Positions 7,122-16,615 of a DNA stretch of 64,000 nt are shown one piece after another. The position numbers and the translations under genes are program-made. Source of the DNA: Brevundimonas sp. SL130. Its GTDB lineage: Bacteria; Pseudomonadota; Alphaproteobacteria; Caulobacterales; Caulobacteraceae. The stretch spans positions 558,001 through 622,000 of the forward strand of contig NZ_CP113064.1 of assembly GCF_026625805.1 (NCBI RefSeq). The letters are read 5' to 3'. The notes beneath the pieces were generated by a model. That model did no database searches, was not told the origin of the DNA, and saw only the letters and a list, made by a program, of their open reading frames with translations. Numbering within the stretch: position 1 is the stretch's first letter; the number at the start of each line of letters is the position of its first letter.

Positions 7122-7907
7122 TCACGCCGCCGCCCGCTTCAACGTCACCATCGCCTGCTCGATCAGCCGTTCATCCCCCACGGCCAATATCTGCCCGCTC
7201 CCATCCGGCGCCTCCCCGCGCCAGTTGACCACCCGTCCCCCGGCGGCCTCGATCACCGGGACCAGGGCCGACCAGTCCCAGGGTTTCAGGCTGGTCTCGG
7301 CCACCAGGTCCATCCTGCCCGCCGCCACCATGGCGTAGGCGTAGGCGTCGCAGCCCAGGCGGGCCAGGCGGGCGGCGGCGCGGACCTGGGTCCAGGCGCC
7401 CCGTTCGGCGCCGTTGAAGATGTCGGGATCGGTGGTCGAGATGACGGCCTCGGTCAGATGTTCGCACGACCGCACAGCCAGGGGCGTCTCGGTTTCGCCG
7501 CGCATCAGCCGGGCGCCGGACGGGCCGCCGATGAAGATTTCGTCCAGATAGGGCTGGGCGATCACGCCCACGGTCGGCTTGCCGGCCGTGCGCAGGGCGA
7601 TCAGGGTGGTCCACAGCGGCAGGCCCGAGATGAAGGCCCGCGTGCCGTCGATGGGGTCCAGCACCCAGACGTGCTCGGCGTCGGGCCGGTCCTCGCCATA
7701 TTCCTCGCCGATCACCCCATGGTCGGGATAGCGGTCGGCGATCAGGCGGCGGATCGCCGCCTCGGCCTGTTTGTCGGCCTCGGTCACGGGGTCGAAGCCG
7801 GCGGCTCCGCCCTTGTCCTCATGCCCGATGTCCGAGCGGAAGAAGGGCAGGGTGACGCGCGCGGCTTCGTGCGCCAGCTCCACCGCGAAGGATTCGAATT
7901 CGGTCAT
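7122..7907 (-). CDS. hisN: Histidinol-phosphatase HisN-type / inositol monophosphatase family
   Basis: This 261-residue Mg-dependent phosphatase belongs to the IMPase superfamily. GEE at residues 67-69, DPIDGT at 84-89 and WDWSALVPVIEAAGG near residue 212 are the metal-binding and catalytic motifs. The length and the short N-terminus resemble the IMPase-type histidinol-phosphatases that catalyse the penultimate step of histidine synthesis in actinobacteria and alphaproteobacteria. Activity on inositol phosphates or other sugar phosphates cannot be excluded from sequence. It is probably monocistronic. Confidence 0.85.
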   Translation of the reverse strand: MTEFESFAVELAHEAARVTLPFFRSDIGHEDKGGAAGFDPVTEADKQAEAAIRRLIADRYPDHGVIGEEYGEDRPDAEHVWVLDPIDGTRAFISGLPLWTTLIALRTAGKPTVGVIAQPYLDEIFIGGPSGARLMRGETETPLAVRSCEHLTEAVISTTDPDIFNGAERGAWTQVRAAARLARLGCDAYAYAMVAAGRMDLVAETSLKPWDWSALVPVIEAAGGRVVNWRGEAPDGSGQILAVGDERLIEQAMVTLKRAAA

Positions 7908-7974
7908 GGGCGCTCTTAGCCCAGATCGCCCCGTTCCGAGAACCCCGCGCCGACGCCCTCGGCCGCGCGTCTAG

Positions 7975-8367
7975 TCAGGCGACCGCTTCGCTGGACTCGT
8001 GCAGCGACTTGGCCAGGTCCAGCAGGCGGCGGCGGGGCCGTTCGCCCAGCTGGTAATAGGCCTGGATCAGATCCAGCGTCTCCTTGCGCGAGAACATCTC
8101 GCCCCCTCCGCCGGACATGGCTTGGGCGCTGTCCTTGCGCTCCAGCGCCTCGGTCACGCCGTCGTAGAAATAGCTGACGGGCGTCTCCAGCGCCTCGGCC
8201 AGCTGCCACAGGCGGGCGGCCGAGATGCGGTTGGCGCCGCATTCGTATTTCTGGATCTGCTGGAAACGGATGCCGACCTGAACGGCCAGCTGCTGCTGGG
8301 TCAGGCCCAGCAGACGGCGGCGACGACGCAGTCGACGGCCCAGGTGGAGATCGATGTCGGTGGCCAT
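7975..8367 (-). CDS. XRE-family transcriptional regulator
   Basis: This 130-residue protein carries an N-terminal HTH_3 domain (about residues 8-68): GRRLRRRRRLLGLTQQQLAVQVGIRFQQIQKYE is the helix-turn-helix core. A C-terminal helical tail includes SRKETLDLIQAYYQLGERPRRRLLDLAKSL. This arrangement is common in Caulobacteraceae, where several such regulators exist per genome. The ATG at 8367 is chosen since the family starts shortly before the HTH; the open frame continues upstream without similarity. It is divergent from the GlsB-like gene at 8557 and shares an intergenic region of 189 bases with it. The target genes are unknown. Confidence 0.88.
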   Translation of the reverse strand: MATDIDLHLGRRLRRRRRLLGLTQQQLAVQVGIRFQQIQKYECGANRISAARLWQLAEALETPVSYFYDGVTEALERKDSAQAMSGGGGEMFSRKETLDLIQAYYQLGERPRRRLLDLAKSLHESSEAVA

Positions 8368-8556
8368 GGCCCCCAGTTCCTCATCTTGCGCCCTGTCCCA
8401 ACGCGGGACGGCTCGCCTTCCGCGCCGCAATCCGCGTGCCGCAGGTCGCGCGGCAGGGGAGTTACGCGGTTCTTCGAACGCCGCGTCAAGTCGGTCGCAA
8501 CCCAATTCCCCCGGACGCATTAAGTCCGCAGCTTGGCTTCACAAAGGGATATGGTC

Positions 8557-8811
8557 ATGGGACTTGGACTTATTGGTTGGATCATCATCGGCATCGTGGC
8601 CGGCTGGTTGGCGGAAAAGGTTATGGGCCGCAGTCACGGCTTGATCACCAATCTTATCGTCGGCGTCATCGGCGCCCTGATCGGTGGCTTTATTGCGCAG
8701 AACCTACTGGGCCAGCCGGTTGGCGGATTCAATATTGTGACCTTGCTGGTCGCCTTCTTGGGATCCTGCCTGCTTCTGTTCCTGCTGGGTCTGGTCAAGC
8801 GTCGCGCCTGA
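8557..8811 (+). CDS. GlsB/YeaQ/YmgE family stress-response membrane protein
   Basis: This 84-residue integral membrane protein of the transglycosylase-associated protein family has three hydrophobic segments: LIGWIIIGIVAGWLAEKVMG, LIVGVIGALIGGFIAQ and IVTLLVAFLGSCLLLFLLGLV. The Gly-rich GWLAEKVM and GVIGALIGG signatures are typical. The ATG at 8557 is preferred over one at 8551 because AAAGGGA lies 7 bases before it. Homologues are induced by general stress in many bacteria, but no EcfG-type promoter was found directly upstream here. A strong terminator follows. Confidence 0.9.
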   Translation: MGLGLIGWIIIGIVAGWLAEKVMGRSHGLITNLIVGVIGALIGGFIAQNLLGQPVGGFNIVTLLVAFLGSCLLLFLLGLVKRRA

Positions 8812-8837
8812 TCGTTCCTCTGGGCTGAAATGACGAA

Positions 8838-8864
8838 GGGCGGCTCGCAGGAGCCGCCCTTTTT
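8838..8864 (+). terminator. Rho-independent terminator of the GlsB-like gene
   Basis: GGGCGGCTC and GAGCCGCCC form a perfect 9-bp stem with a GCAG loop, followed by TTTTT. Confidence 0.92.
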
Positions 8865-9130
8865 CGTTTTGGGCTCGGGCCCCACACCCATGCCCCGACC
8901 TTGATGCTGGACGTTGGAGGCCTTCCCCGACTTTTTTCCCATCGGTTCAAACTGCGGTGGCGCCAGGGTTTCAGCCGCATTCGCCCCCTTCAACTCAGCA
9001 CGACCCCAGACGCCCCTATAATGGACTCCATGCTGTTTGGGAGAGGCAGGCGGATCGTGGAACAGGTTGGCGCTTTTGGCGCTTTTGGCGCTTTGTCACC
9101 CTGTTTTAGTGACAGGCCGCCATCAAATAC
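8865..9130. other. Noncoding stretch with a palindrome and a 9-base tandem repeat
   Basis: No gene is supported here. ATGGACTCCAT at 9021-9031 is a perfect palindrome preceded by a TATAAT-like hexamer. TTGGCGCTT occurs three times in tandem at 9067-9093. The third unit leads into TTTGTCACCCTGTTTT, a sequence that recurs at 60326-60348 on the other strand. TGTCAC and GTGACA flank the CCTGTTTTA part. Confidence 0.6.
9067..9107. repeat. Three tandem TTGGCGCTT units joined to a TTTGTCACCCTGTTTT motif
   Basis: The 9-base unit repeats perfectly three times (9067-9093). From 9085 the sequence matches the complement of 60326-60348 at 22 of 23 positions. Both copies are intergenic and both have additional TTGGCG-type units beside the shared motif. 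Confidence 0.75.
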
Positions 9131-9163
9131 GAAAAGGCGGCCGGGACGCATCCCGACCGCCTT
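9131..9163 (-). terminator. Terminator of the 9198-9635 gene
   Basis: On the minus strand AAGGCGG-T-CGGGA and TCCCG-G-CCGCCTT pair around a TGCG loop with one mismatch and are followed by TTTTCG. Confidence 0.75.
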
Positions 9164-9197
9164 GTCTCTATCGATCCGCGGCGTGGCCCGCCGGTGC

Positions 9198-9635
9198 TCA
9201 GCCCTGGGGCTGGTCGCCGGTGGGCGGGGTTATCGGGTCGCTGCCGCCGGACGGATTGACGGGATCGGTCGCCGCAGGTTCGGCGGCCGGGGCCGGCGGC
9301 GCGCCGGCGATCGGGGCGGCGGCGTCGAACTCGGCCTTTGTATAGGCCACGGCGACATGGGCGCCCTCTTGGCGAATGCCGTTCAGGGGCACAGCCCGAA
9401 GCCGGCCGTCGGCGCCGCGCACCGTCAGCTCCTGGGCGCCGGCGGCGTTGTTCTGCACGCCTTCCAGCCTGCCCAGTTCGCCGTCCGGGCCGTGGACCGA
9501 GGTTCCCGGCGTCAGCGACAGGCTCGGTTGGGCGGGCGTTTGGGGGGCGGCGGTCGCGGCGTGCTGCGCCAGCACGGGCGAGGCGATCAGGAAGGCGGCG
9601 GCGGCGCTGCCCAGAATGGCGGTCTTGAGGGTCAT
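9198..9635 (-). CDS. Hypothetical exported protein, 145 aa
   Basis: A signal peptide is clear (MTLKTAILGSAAAAFLIASPVLAQ). The mature part has a central segment, LTPGTSVHGPDGELGRLEGV...ELTVRGADGRLRAVPLNGI, that resembles a small beta-barrel of the PRC-barrel kind seen in exported alphaproteobacterial proteins. The tail is Pro/Ala/Thr-rich and disordered. The ATG at 9635 directly opens the signal peptide. A terminator lies downstream, so it is probably transcribed alone. Function is unknown; a periplasmic location is inferred from the signal peptide. Confidence 0.75.
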   Translation of the reverse strand: MTLKTAILGSAAAAFLIASPVLAQHAATAAPQTPAQPSLSLTPGTSVHGPDGELGRLEGVQNNAAGAQELTVRGADGRLRAVPLNGIRQEGAHVAVAYTKAEFDAAAPIAGAPPAPAAEPAATDPVNPSGGSDPITPPTGDQPQG

Positions 9636-9792
9636 GGGACTTCACATCCGGTGGCGCGGGCCCGGCGCCCGCAGCCCCAAAACTCGCCATGTTACGGATT
9701 GTTTCGTATGCCTCGAAAAGACCTTGGGACTGCCCCGGTTGGCCGATTCCTGGTCTAAGGTGAGGCATTCTACCGAATCGTCAGGGGGCCGT

Positions 9793-11451
9793 GTGAACCG
9801 CCGTAACGTCTATGTGCCCAACCTGCTGCGCAGACTGCTGGGCCTGGCCTATGAGCTGACGCCCCAGGTCTTCGCCGTCTTTACCTTCGGCGTCGGCTCG
9901 CTGATGCTGATCTCGGCCGTTACGCCTGAGTTCGACGAACGGCTGCGTCAGCTGACCGGCGTGGTCTCGCCGATCCTGATCGACCTGTCGCACTTCGTGG
10001 CCAGCATCGCCGGCTTCGTCCTGCTGCTGCTCTCGGCCGGCCTGTGGCGACGCCGGCGCGGCGCCTATTGGGCGGCCCTCGCGGCGCTTGCGGTCGGCGC
10101 CGTCTTCTCCCTGCTCAAGGGGCTGGACTGGCAGGAGTCGATCGACCTCGTCGTCCTCGCTATCCTGCTCGCCCCGTGCCGCACGGCCTTCAATCGCCGC
10201 TCCCGCCTCAGCGAGCCGTTGCGGCCCGGCTGGTTGCTGCTGCTGGTCGCCGTGGTCGTCTCCATGCTGTGGCTGGGCTTCTTCGCCTATCGCGACGTCG
10301 CCTATTCCGACGAGCTGTGGTGGCGGTTCCTGGTGGATCGCCAGGCCTCGGGCTTCCTTCGCGCCGGCCTGGTCCTGTCCCTGCTGACCCTGCTGGTCGC
10401 CGGCCGTTCCCTGCTCAGCTCGCCCGGCGCCGACAGCCACGGTCCCGCCTCAGCGGACGAGATCGAACGCGCCCGTGTCGCTCTGGAGGCGGCCGAGGAC
10501 GCGACGCCCGAGGCCTGGCTGGCCATGCTGGGCGACAAGGCCCTGTTGTTCAGCCCCTCGGGGCGAAGCTTCCTGGCCTATCGCGTTCAGGGGCGGCGCT
10601 GGATCGCCATGGGCGAGCCGGCCGGCGTGGTCGAGGAACGCCAGGAGCTGTTGTGGGCCTTCGCCGAAATGGCCGACAGCTACGGCGGTTCGGCCGTCTT
10701 CTACTCGGTCGGCGACGACATTCTCAGCGAACTGGCGACCATGGGTCTGGCCATGCGCAAGGTGGGCGAGACGGCCGTGATCCGCACCGAGGCCTTCACC
10801 ACCGAGGGCAAGGGCAAGCAGAATCTCCGCACCGCCCTGAACCGGGCCGAGCGCGAGGGCGCCCGGTTCGAGGTTCTGCCGCCCGGCGCGGCCAAACCCC
10901 TGGAGGCCGAGCTGAAGGCCATCTCCGACGCCTGGCTGGCCATGCACAATGGGGCGGAGAAGGCCTTCTCCCTTGGCCGTTTCGACATCGACTACCTGAA
11001 CCTCACGCCCCTGGCGGTGATGCGCGAGGGTGATCGGATCGTGGCCTTCGCCAACCTGCTGGTCACGCCGGGCGAGGCGGCGGTGGACCTGATGCGCTAT
11101 ACGCCGGACGCCCCCCACGGGGTGATGGACTATCTGTTCACCCGCTGCGTCCAGTGGGCCAAGGCCGAAGGCGTCGCCGTCTTCGACCTGGGCATGGCGC
11201 CCCTGGCCGGGCTGGAGGATCGTCGCGTCGCGCCCGTCTTCGCCCGCGTCGGCGCCCTGGTGTTCGAAGAGGGCGGGGCCCTCTACGGCTTCCAGGGCCT
11301 GCGCAGCTACAAGGCCAAGTTCTCCCCGGACTGGAAGGCCCGCTTCATCGCCGCGCCTGTCTCGACGCCCCTGCCCCTGGCCCTGCTCGACGTCGCCCTG
11401 CTGACCAGCGGCGGCTGGCTGGGCATGCTCGGCATCAGAAAGGGGTGCTGA
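9793..11451 (+). CDS. DUF2156 protein, MprF-synthetase-like with membrane N-terminus
   Basis: This 552-residue protein has about five to six hydrophobic segments in residues 1-210 (for example VFTFGVGSLMLISAV, FVLLLLSAGLW and LLLLVAVVVSMLWLGFF). A soluble DUF2156 domain follows from about residue 235. That domain is a GNAT-like fold of the aminoacyl-phosphatidylglycerol synthases: FSPSGRSFLAYRV, GEPAG, FAEMADSYGG, NLRTALNRAEREGA and FDLGMAPLAGL. MprF homologues transfer lysine or alanine from tRNA to phosphatidylglycerol; whether this one does is inferred. The GTG at 9793 follows CAGGGGG. The stop overlaps the start of the next gene (TGATG), which implies coupled translation. Confidence 0.85.
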   Translation: MNRRNVYVPNLLRRLLGLAYELTPQVFAVFTFGVGSLMLISAVTPEFDERLRQLTGVVSPILIDLSHFVASIAGFVLLLLSAGLWRRRRGAYWAALAALAVGAVFSLLKGLDWQESIDLVVLAILLAPCRTAFNRRSRLSEPLRPGWLLLLVAVVVSMLWLGFFAYRDVAYSDELWWRFLVDRQASGFLRAGLVLSLLTLLVAGRSLLSSPGADSHGPASADEIERARVALEAAEDATPEAWLAMLGDKALLFSPSGRSFLAYRVQGRRWIAMGEPAGVVEERQELLWAFAEMADSYGGSAVFYSVGDDILSELATMGLAMRKVGETAVIRTEAFTTEGKGKQNLRTALNRAEREGARFEVLPPGAAKPLEAELKAISDAWLAMHNGAEKAFSLGRFDIDYLNLTPLAVMREGDRIVAFANLLVTPGEAAVDLMRYTPDAPHGVMDYLFTRCVQWAKAEGVAVFDLGMAPLAGLEDRRVAPVFARVGALVFEEGGALYGFQGLRSYKAKFSPDWKARFIAAPVSTPLPLALLDVALLTSGGWLGMLGIRKGC

Positions 11452-12617
11452 TGTCGTTCAAACCCCTCTTCTCGCGCGCCCTGAACCTGGCGCCGGACCG
11501 CCTGCACTTCGCCGCCCACAGCCATCATCTCTGGCCCGACGTCAGTTTCGAGGCCCAACAGCAGGCCTGGCTGGACGCTAATCGGCACGCCGACCGCAAA
11601 TGGGATCTGATCTTCGACGAGGTCATCCCCCGCGCTCAGGCGGAAGTGGCCCAGGAACTGGGCCTGCCCGATCCGAACAGCCTGGTCTTTTCGTCCAACA
11701 CCCACGACCTGCTGCTGCGGGTCTTCTCGGCCTTCGAAACCCGGCCGGTCCGCATCCTGTCCACGGACGGCGAGTTCCATTCCTTCCGCCGCCAGGCCGA
11801 ACGCTGGGAAGAGGCCGGTCAGGCCGTGGTCACCCGCGTGCCCCTGGCGCCGTTCGAGACCTTCGCCGACCGCTTCGTCGCCGCCGCCGCCGCCGGCGGG
11901 CACGACTGGATCCTGGTCAGCCAGGTCTTCTTCCGCACCGGCGGTCTGTTTGACGGCGTCGAGGCCCTGGCCGCTCTCGCTCGGCCCGAGGGGCCCTGGG
12001 TGCTGATCGACGGCTATCACGGCTTCATGGCGACCCCGACCGATCTGTCGGCCGTGGCGGACCGGGTCTTCTACGTCGCCGGCGGCTACAAATACGCCAT
12101 GGCCGGCGAGGGCGCCTGTTTCCTCCACGCCCCCGACGGCTTCGCGCCCCGCCCGGTGGTCACGGGCTGGTTCGCCGAGTTCGGGGATCTGTCCGGACCG
12201 CCGGGCGGGGTCCAGTACCGCTCGGACGGCGGCCGCTTCTGGGGCGCGACATTCGACAGTTCGGCCCTTTACCGTTTCAACGCCGTGCGGGGGATGTTGA
12301 AGGACGCCGGGCTGACCACGGCCGATGTGGCCGATCACAGCCGGAGGCTGGCGACGCAGTTCCAGGACGCGGTCCGCGCAGGCCAGGCCGGCGTATTGGG
12401 CGAGGCGCAGATCCTCAACCCCGTGGTGGGCGACGCCCCCCGCGCCCGATTCCTGGCCCTGCGCCACCCGGACGCCCAGACCTGGCGTGCAGCCCTGCTG
12501 TCGGCAGGCGTGGTGACCGACGTCCGCGACGACGTGATCCGCTTCGGCTTCGGCCTGTACCAGGACGCCGAGGACGTGGATCGCCTGGTCGCCGCCTGCC
12601 GCACGCTTGGAGGTTAG
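11451..12617 (+). CDS. Class V aminotransferase / kynureninase-like PLP enzyme
   Basis: This 388-residue PLP-dependent enzyme has FSSNTHDLLLR (phosphate-binding region), LIDGYHG with Asp188, and GGYKYAMAGEG with Lys214 as the likely PLP lysine. The fold is that of class V aminotransferases such as kynureninase. It is not near tryptophan catabolic genes, so kynureninase activity should not be assumed. The ATG overlaps the stop of the DUF2156 gene by one base, so the two are probably made together. Its stop overlaps the stop of the convergent gene at 12614. Confidence 0.82.
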   Translation: MSFKPLFSRALNLAPDRLHFAAHSHHLWPDVSFEAQQQAWLDANRHADRKWDLIFDEVIPRAQAEVAQELGLPDPNSLVFSSNTHDLLLRVFSAFETRPVRILSTDGEFHSFRRQAERWEEAGQAVVTRVPLAPFETFADRFVAAAAAGGHDWILVSQVFFRTGGLFDGVEALAALARPEGPWVLIDGYHGFMATPTDLSAVADRVFYVAGGYKYAMAGEGACFLHAPDGFAPRPVVTGWFAEFGDLSGPPGGVQYRSDGGRFWGATFDSSALYRFNAVRGMLKDAGLTTADVADHSRRLATQFQDAVRAGQAGVLGEAQILNPVVGDAPRARFLALRHPDAQTWRAALLSAGVVTDVRDDVIRFGFGLYQDAEDVDRLVAACRTLGG

Positions 12618-13498
12618 AAGAAGGTCGTGTCGTCCTGCTTCTTGGCCTCGGGGGCCGCGCGCGGTGTGGCCGGAGGCGACGCGGGCGCGGGCGTCCCATT
12701 GGGAGCCGTATTCGGCGTCTGACCTGCTGCGGGCGGTATGGCCGGCAGGGCGGGATAGGGCAGGGCCGCCGGATCCGCCGCCGCTGGGCTTCCGTCGCCG
12801 GGCGTGGTCTCCGTCGTCGGCAGGGCGTCGACCGGCTCGGCCTGACCCACCCGCTCGGGCGCGTTCAGGTCATCGCGGATGAAGGTCCAGGCCCGGCTGT
12901 CCGCACAGCCGCAGGCCTTCAGGAAGCCCTCGCGGTCGCGCCACAGGATCAGGGGATAGGTGATCTGCACCCCCGCATCCTTCAACAGGGCGCTCAGACG
13001 CGTCTCGAACTGACGGCTGGCCTCGACCACGGCGGAACGGGCCAGATTGCCGTCCGCCGGCGGAATGCCCACCGCCGTCCACGCGCTTGCCGGCGTCGCG
13101 GTCCAGCGCTGATACAGCGACCAGTCGCGGGTCAGCCACAGCTCCGCAATCGTGGCCCGTTCGGCGGGCGTGGACTGGGGCAGGCCTTCCCGGTCGGCGC
13201 GGGCGAACAGGATGACGCGCGCTTCCACGCCCGCCGCCCTCAGCTTCGCCACCTCCTCGCGCTCATAGCGCTGGGCCGAGGCGCTGTCCCGATAGGCGAT
13301 GATATAGAGGGGCTCGCCCCCGCCGCCGCCCGACACCCAGGACGCCTCGTCGAGCAGTTGCTGGATCTGGGCCTGGTCGCGGCTGATCGTGACCGGCTGG
13401 AACCGCGAATAGAAGTTCCAATAGGCCCAATAGCCGACCCCAGCCAGGATCAGGCCGATCAAGGCGGCTAGGGCTGACCATATCAGTAGTCGACGCAT
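12614..13498 (-). CDS. Membrane-anchored hypothetical protein, 294 aa
   Basis: One N-terminal transmembrane helix (LIWSALAALIGLILAGVGYW) is followed by an extracytoplasmic domain of about 190 residues. This domain contains EPLYIIAYRDSASAQRYE, VEARVILFARADREG and a late FLKACGCADSRAW. The strand patterns and the Cys-containing stretch recall a thioredoxin-like fold, but no CxxC is present at the expected place. The last 70 residues are Pro/Ala/Thr-rich and end KKQDDTTFF. I cannot name a family with certainty. It is convergent with the aminotransferase gene. Confidence 0.7.
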   Translation of the reverse strand: MRRLLIWSALAALIGLILAGVGYWAYWNFYSRFQPVTISRDQAQIQQLLDEASWVSGGGGGEPLYIIAYRDSASAQRYEREEVAKLRAAGVEARVILFARADREGLPQSTPAERATIAELWLTRDWSLYQRWTATPASAWTAVGIPPADGNLARSAVVEASRQFETRLSALLKDAGVQITYPLILWRDREGFLKACGCADSRAWTFIRDDLNAPERVGQAEPVDALPTTETTPGDGSPAAADPAALPYPALPAIPPAAGQTPNTAPNGTPAPASPPATPRAAPEAKKQDDTTFF

Positions 13499-13630
13499 GG
13501 GGAGGCGGCTCCAGCTTTACGGGTTAACGCATAGCATCGAAAACCGTTGTGCGCTCATTTCCTGGAGGGGATTTGCCTGTGAAATCCAAGGGTGACGTTC
13601 GCACGCCACACCCACGCACCCCTGCGTCTG

Positions 13631-14707
<1,077 letters not shown>

Positions 14708-14723
14708 TTACAGCCGCCAACAA

Positions 14724-14866
14724 ACCCTCTCCCGCTTGCGGGAGAGGTGGCCCGTCGATCGCGCAGCGATCCAGGGTCGGAGAGGGGAGTATCGCGACAC
14801 TCCCCCCATCGTCAGGCGTGTCGCTTCGCGCCACGACCTGACACTTCCCCCGCAAGCGGGGGAAGG
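14724..14866. repeat. Palindromic intergenic repeat with two terminal hairpins
   Basis: CTCTCCCGC-TT-GCGGGAGAG (14727-14746) and CTTCCCCCGC-AA-GCGGGGGAAG (14844-14865) bracket the element, in the gap between obgE and ald. Such paired GC-rich hairpins are typical of dispersed intergenic repeats in alphaproteobacteria. Confidence 0.8.
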
Positions 14867-14873
14867 TCTTGGT

Positions 14874-15992
14874 TCAGCCCTTGGCCCAGACGCCGAACGG
14901 GTCGCTGGACTCCATGCCCAGGGCTTGGGCCACCGCCGGATAGGTGATCTCGCCCTTCAGCACGTTCAGGCCGCGCGCCAGGTGCGGGTCCTTCTTCAGC
15001 GCCTCAAGCCCGTGATCCGCCAAGGCCAGGCCGAAGGGCAGGGTGGCGTTGTTCAGGGCTTCGGAACTGGTGCGCGGCGCGGCGCCGGGCATGTTAGCGA
15101 CGCAATAGTGAACCACGCCGTCGATGACATAGGTCGGGTCTTCATGGGTCGTGGCGTGCGAGGTCTCGAAACAGCCGCCCTGGTCGATGGCCACGTCGAT
15201 CAGCACCGATCCGGGCTTCATCGTCTTCAGGTGTTCACGCTTGACCAGTTTGGGAGCCGAGGCGCCCGGCACCAGGACGGCGCCGATCACCACATCGGCC
15301 TTGACCAGTTCTTCCTCGATCGCGCCGATGGACGAATAGCGGGTGATGACCCGGCCGCCGGTGATCTCGTCGATATAGGCCATGCGCGGAATCGAACGTT
15401 CAAGCACCACCACCTCAGCGCCCAGGCCCATGGCCATCCGCGCCGCGTTCAGGCCGACGACGCCGCCGCCCAGCACCAGCACCCGCGCCGGCGCCACGCC
15501 CGGCACGCCGCAGAACAGCAGGCCCATGCCGCCATTGTGCTTCAGCAGGGTCTCGGCCGCCGAGAAGACCGCGATCCGCCCTGCGACTTCCGACATGGGC
15601 GCCAGCAGCGGCAGGCCGCCGCGCGCATCGGTCACGGTCTCATAGGCCACTGCGGCGCATTTCGACGCCAGCAGCCCCTTGGTCTGTTCCGGATCGGGGG
15701 CCAGGTGCAGATAGGTGTAGAGGATCTGGTCCTCGCGCAGCATCTCCCACTCGACCTTCTGCGGCTCCTTGACCTTCACGATCATGTCGTTGTTCGCAAA
15801 GACGGTCGCCGCGTCGGCGACCAGGGTCGCCCCCGCCTTCTCGTAGTCCGCATCGGTGAAGCCGGCGCCCAGGCCGGCCCCGGTCTGGACCGACACCGTA
15901 TGGCCGTGGGCCACATATTCACGCACCGCCGTCGGCGTCAGGCCGACACGGTGTTCGTTCTTCTTGATTTCACTGGGAACGCCGACGCGCAT
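14874..15992 (-). CDS. ald: Alanine dehydrogenase
   Basis: This 372-residue enzyme interconverts L-alanine and pyruvate plus ammonia with NAD. It starts MRVGVPSEIKKNEHRVGLTP, the family signature. It contains VKVKEPQ, YLHLAPD and the Rossmann motif VLVLGGGVVGLNAA, and length matches the family (about 371). The start at 15992 has GGAGAG about 7 bases upstream. A divergent Lrp/AsnC regulator begins 146 bases away, which is the common arrangement for alanine-responsive control of ald. Confidence 0.96.
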   Translation of the reverse strand: MRVGVPSEIKKNEHRVGLTPTAVREYVAHGHTVSVQTGAGLGAGFTDADYEKAGATLVADAATVFANNDMIVKVKEPQKVEWEMLREDQILYTYLHLAPDPEQTKGLLASKCAAVAYETVTDARGGLPLLAPMSEVAGRIAVFSAAETLLKHNGGMGLLFCGVPGVAPARVLVLGGGVVGLNAARMAMGLGAEVVVLERSIPRMAYIDEITGGRVITRYSSIGAIEEELVKADVVIGAVLVPGASAPKLVKREHLKTMKPGSVLIDVAIDQGGCFETSHATTHEDPTYVIDGVVHYCVANMPGAAPRTSSEALNNATLPFGLALADHGLEALKKDPHLARGLNVLKGEITYPAVAQALGMESSDPFGVWAKG

Positions 15993-16138
15993 GGGAATCT
16001 CTCCGTGGTGTAGGGGGGCGTCCGTCTCTGCGGCCGGATCGCGGTTGATCCACATATAGCGCCGACACGGTCGCAGAATCCTGTTCATTTCGCGACCTGA
16101 TCGCCGTACATGCGCAGTCTCTGCGATGGAGTGGCGCA

Positions 16139-16615
16139 ATGAAGACCGTTTCCGCCGTCGAACTGGACGGAACCGACAGGAAGATGCTTCGCCTGCTACA
16201 GCAGGACGGCCGCATGACCAATGCGGACCTGGCGCGTCAGGTGGCCTTGTCTGAAAGCGCCTGCCTGCGTCGCCTGCGGGCGCTGGAGGCGGCTGGGGTC
16301 GTCGATCATTACGCCGCCGTGATCAGCGAGCGGGCCGTGGGCCTGCCGATCAGCGTCTTCGTCACCGTCACCCTGTCGTCTCAGTCCGAGGCCGTGCTGA
16401 CCGCCTTCGAACAGGCGGTCGCCGCCGCGCCTGAGGTGATGGAATGCTATCTGATGACCGGGGGCGCCGACTATCTGCTGCGGCTGGTGGTGCGCGACGT
16501 CGACGATCTGGAACGGGTCCACGCCAAGACCCTGACCCGGCTGCCGGGGGTTCACCGCGTCTCGTCGAGCGTGGCCATGCGCTCGGTGGTCAAGCGCGGG
16601 GCCTTGCCGGTGTGA
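16139..16615 (+). CDS. Lrp/AsnC family regulator, probably controlling ald
   Basis: This 158-residue regulator has an N-terminal winged HTH (about residues 8-68: LDGTDRKMLRLLQQDGRMTNADLA and SESACLRRLRALE). A C-terminal AsnC ligand-binding domain contains CYLMTGGADYLLRLVV and TLTRLPGVHRVSSSVAMRSV. Divergent placement next to ald suggests it senses alanine or another amino acid and acts in the shared intergenic region. The ATG at 16139 is consistent with family N-termini. Confidence 0.92.
   Translation: MKTVSAVELDGTDRKMLRLLQQDGRMTNADLARQVALSESACLRRLRALEAAGVVDHYAAVISERAVGLPISVFVTVTLSSQSEAVLTAFEQAVAAAPEVMECYLMTGGADYLLRLVVRDVDDLERVHAKTLTRLPGVHRVSSSVAMRSVVKRGALPV

Noticed and set aside
9017..9022. 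TATAAT as a promoter -10
   Set aside because: No convincing -35 lies 16-18 bases upstream and no gene or terminator follows on that strand at a sensible distance; the palindrome that abuts it is reported instead.
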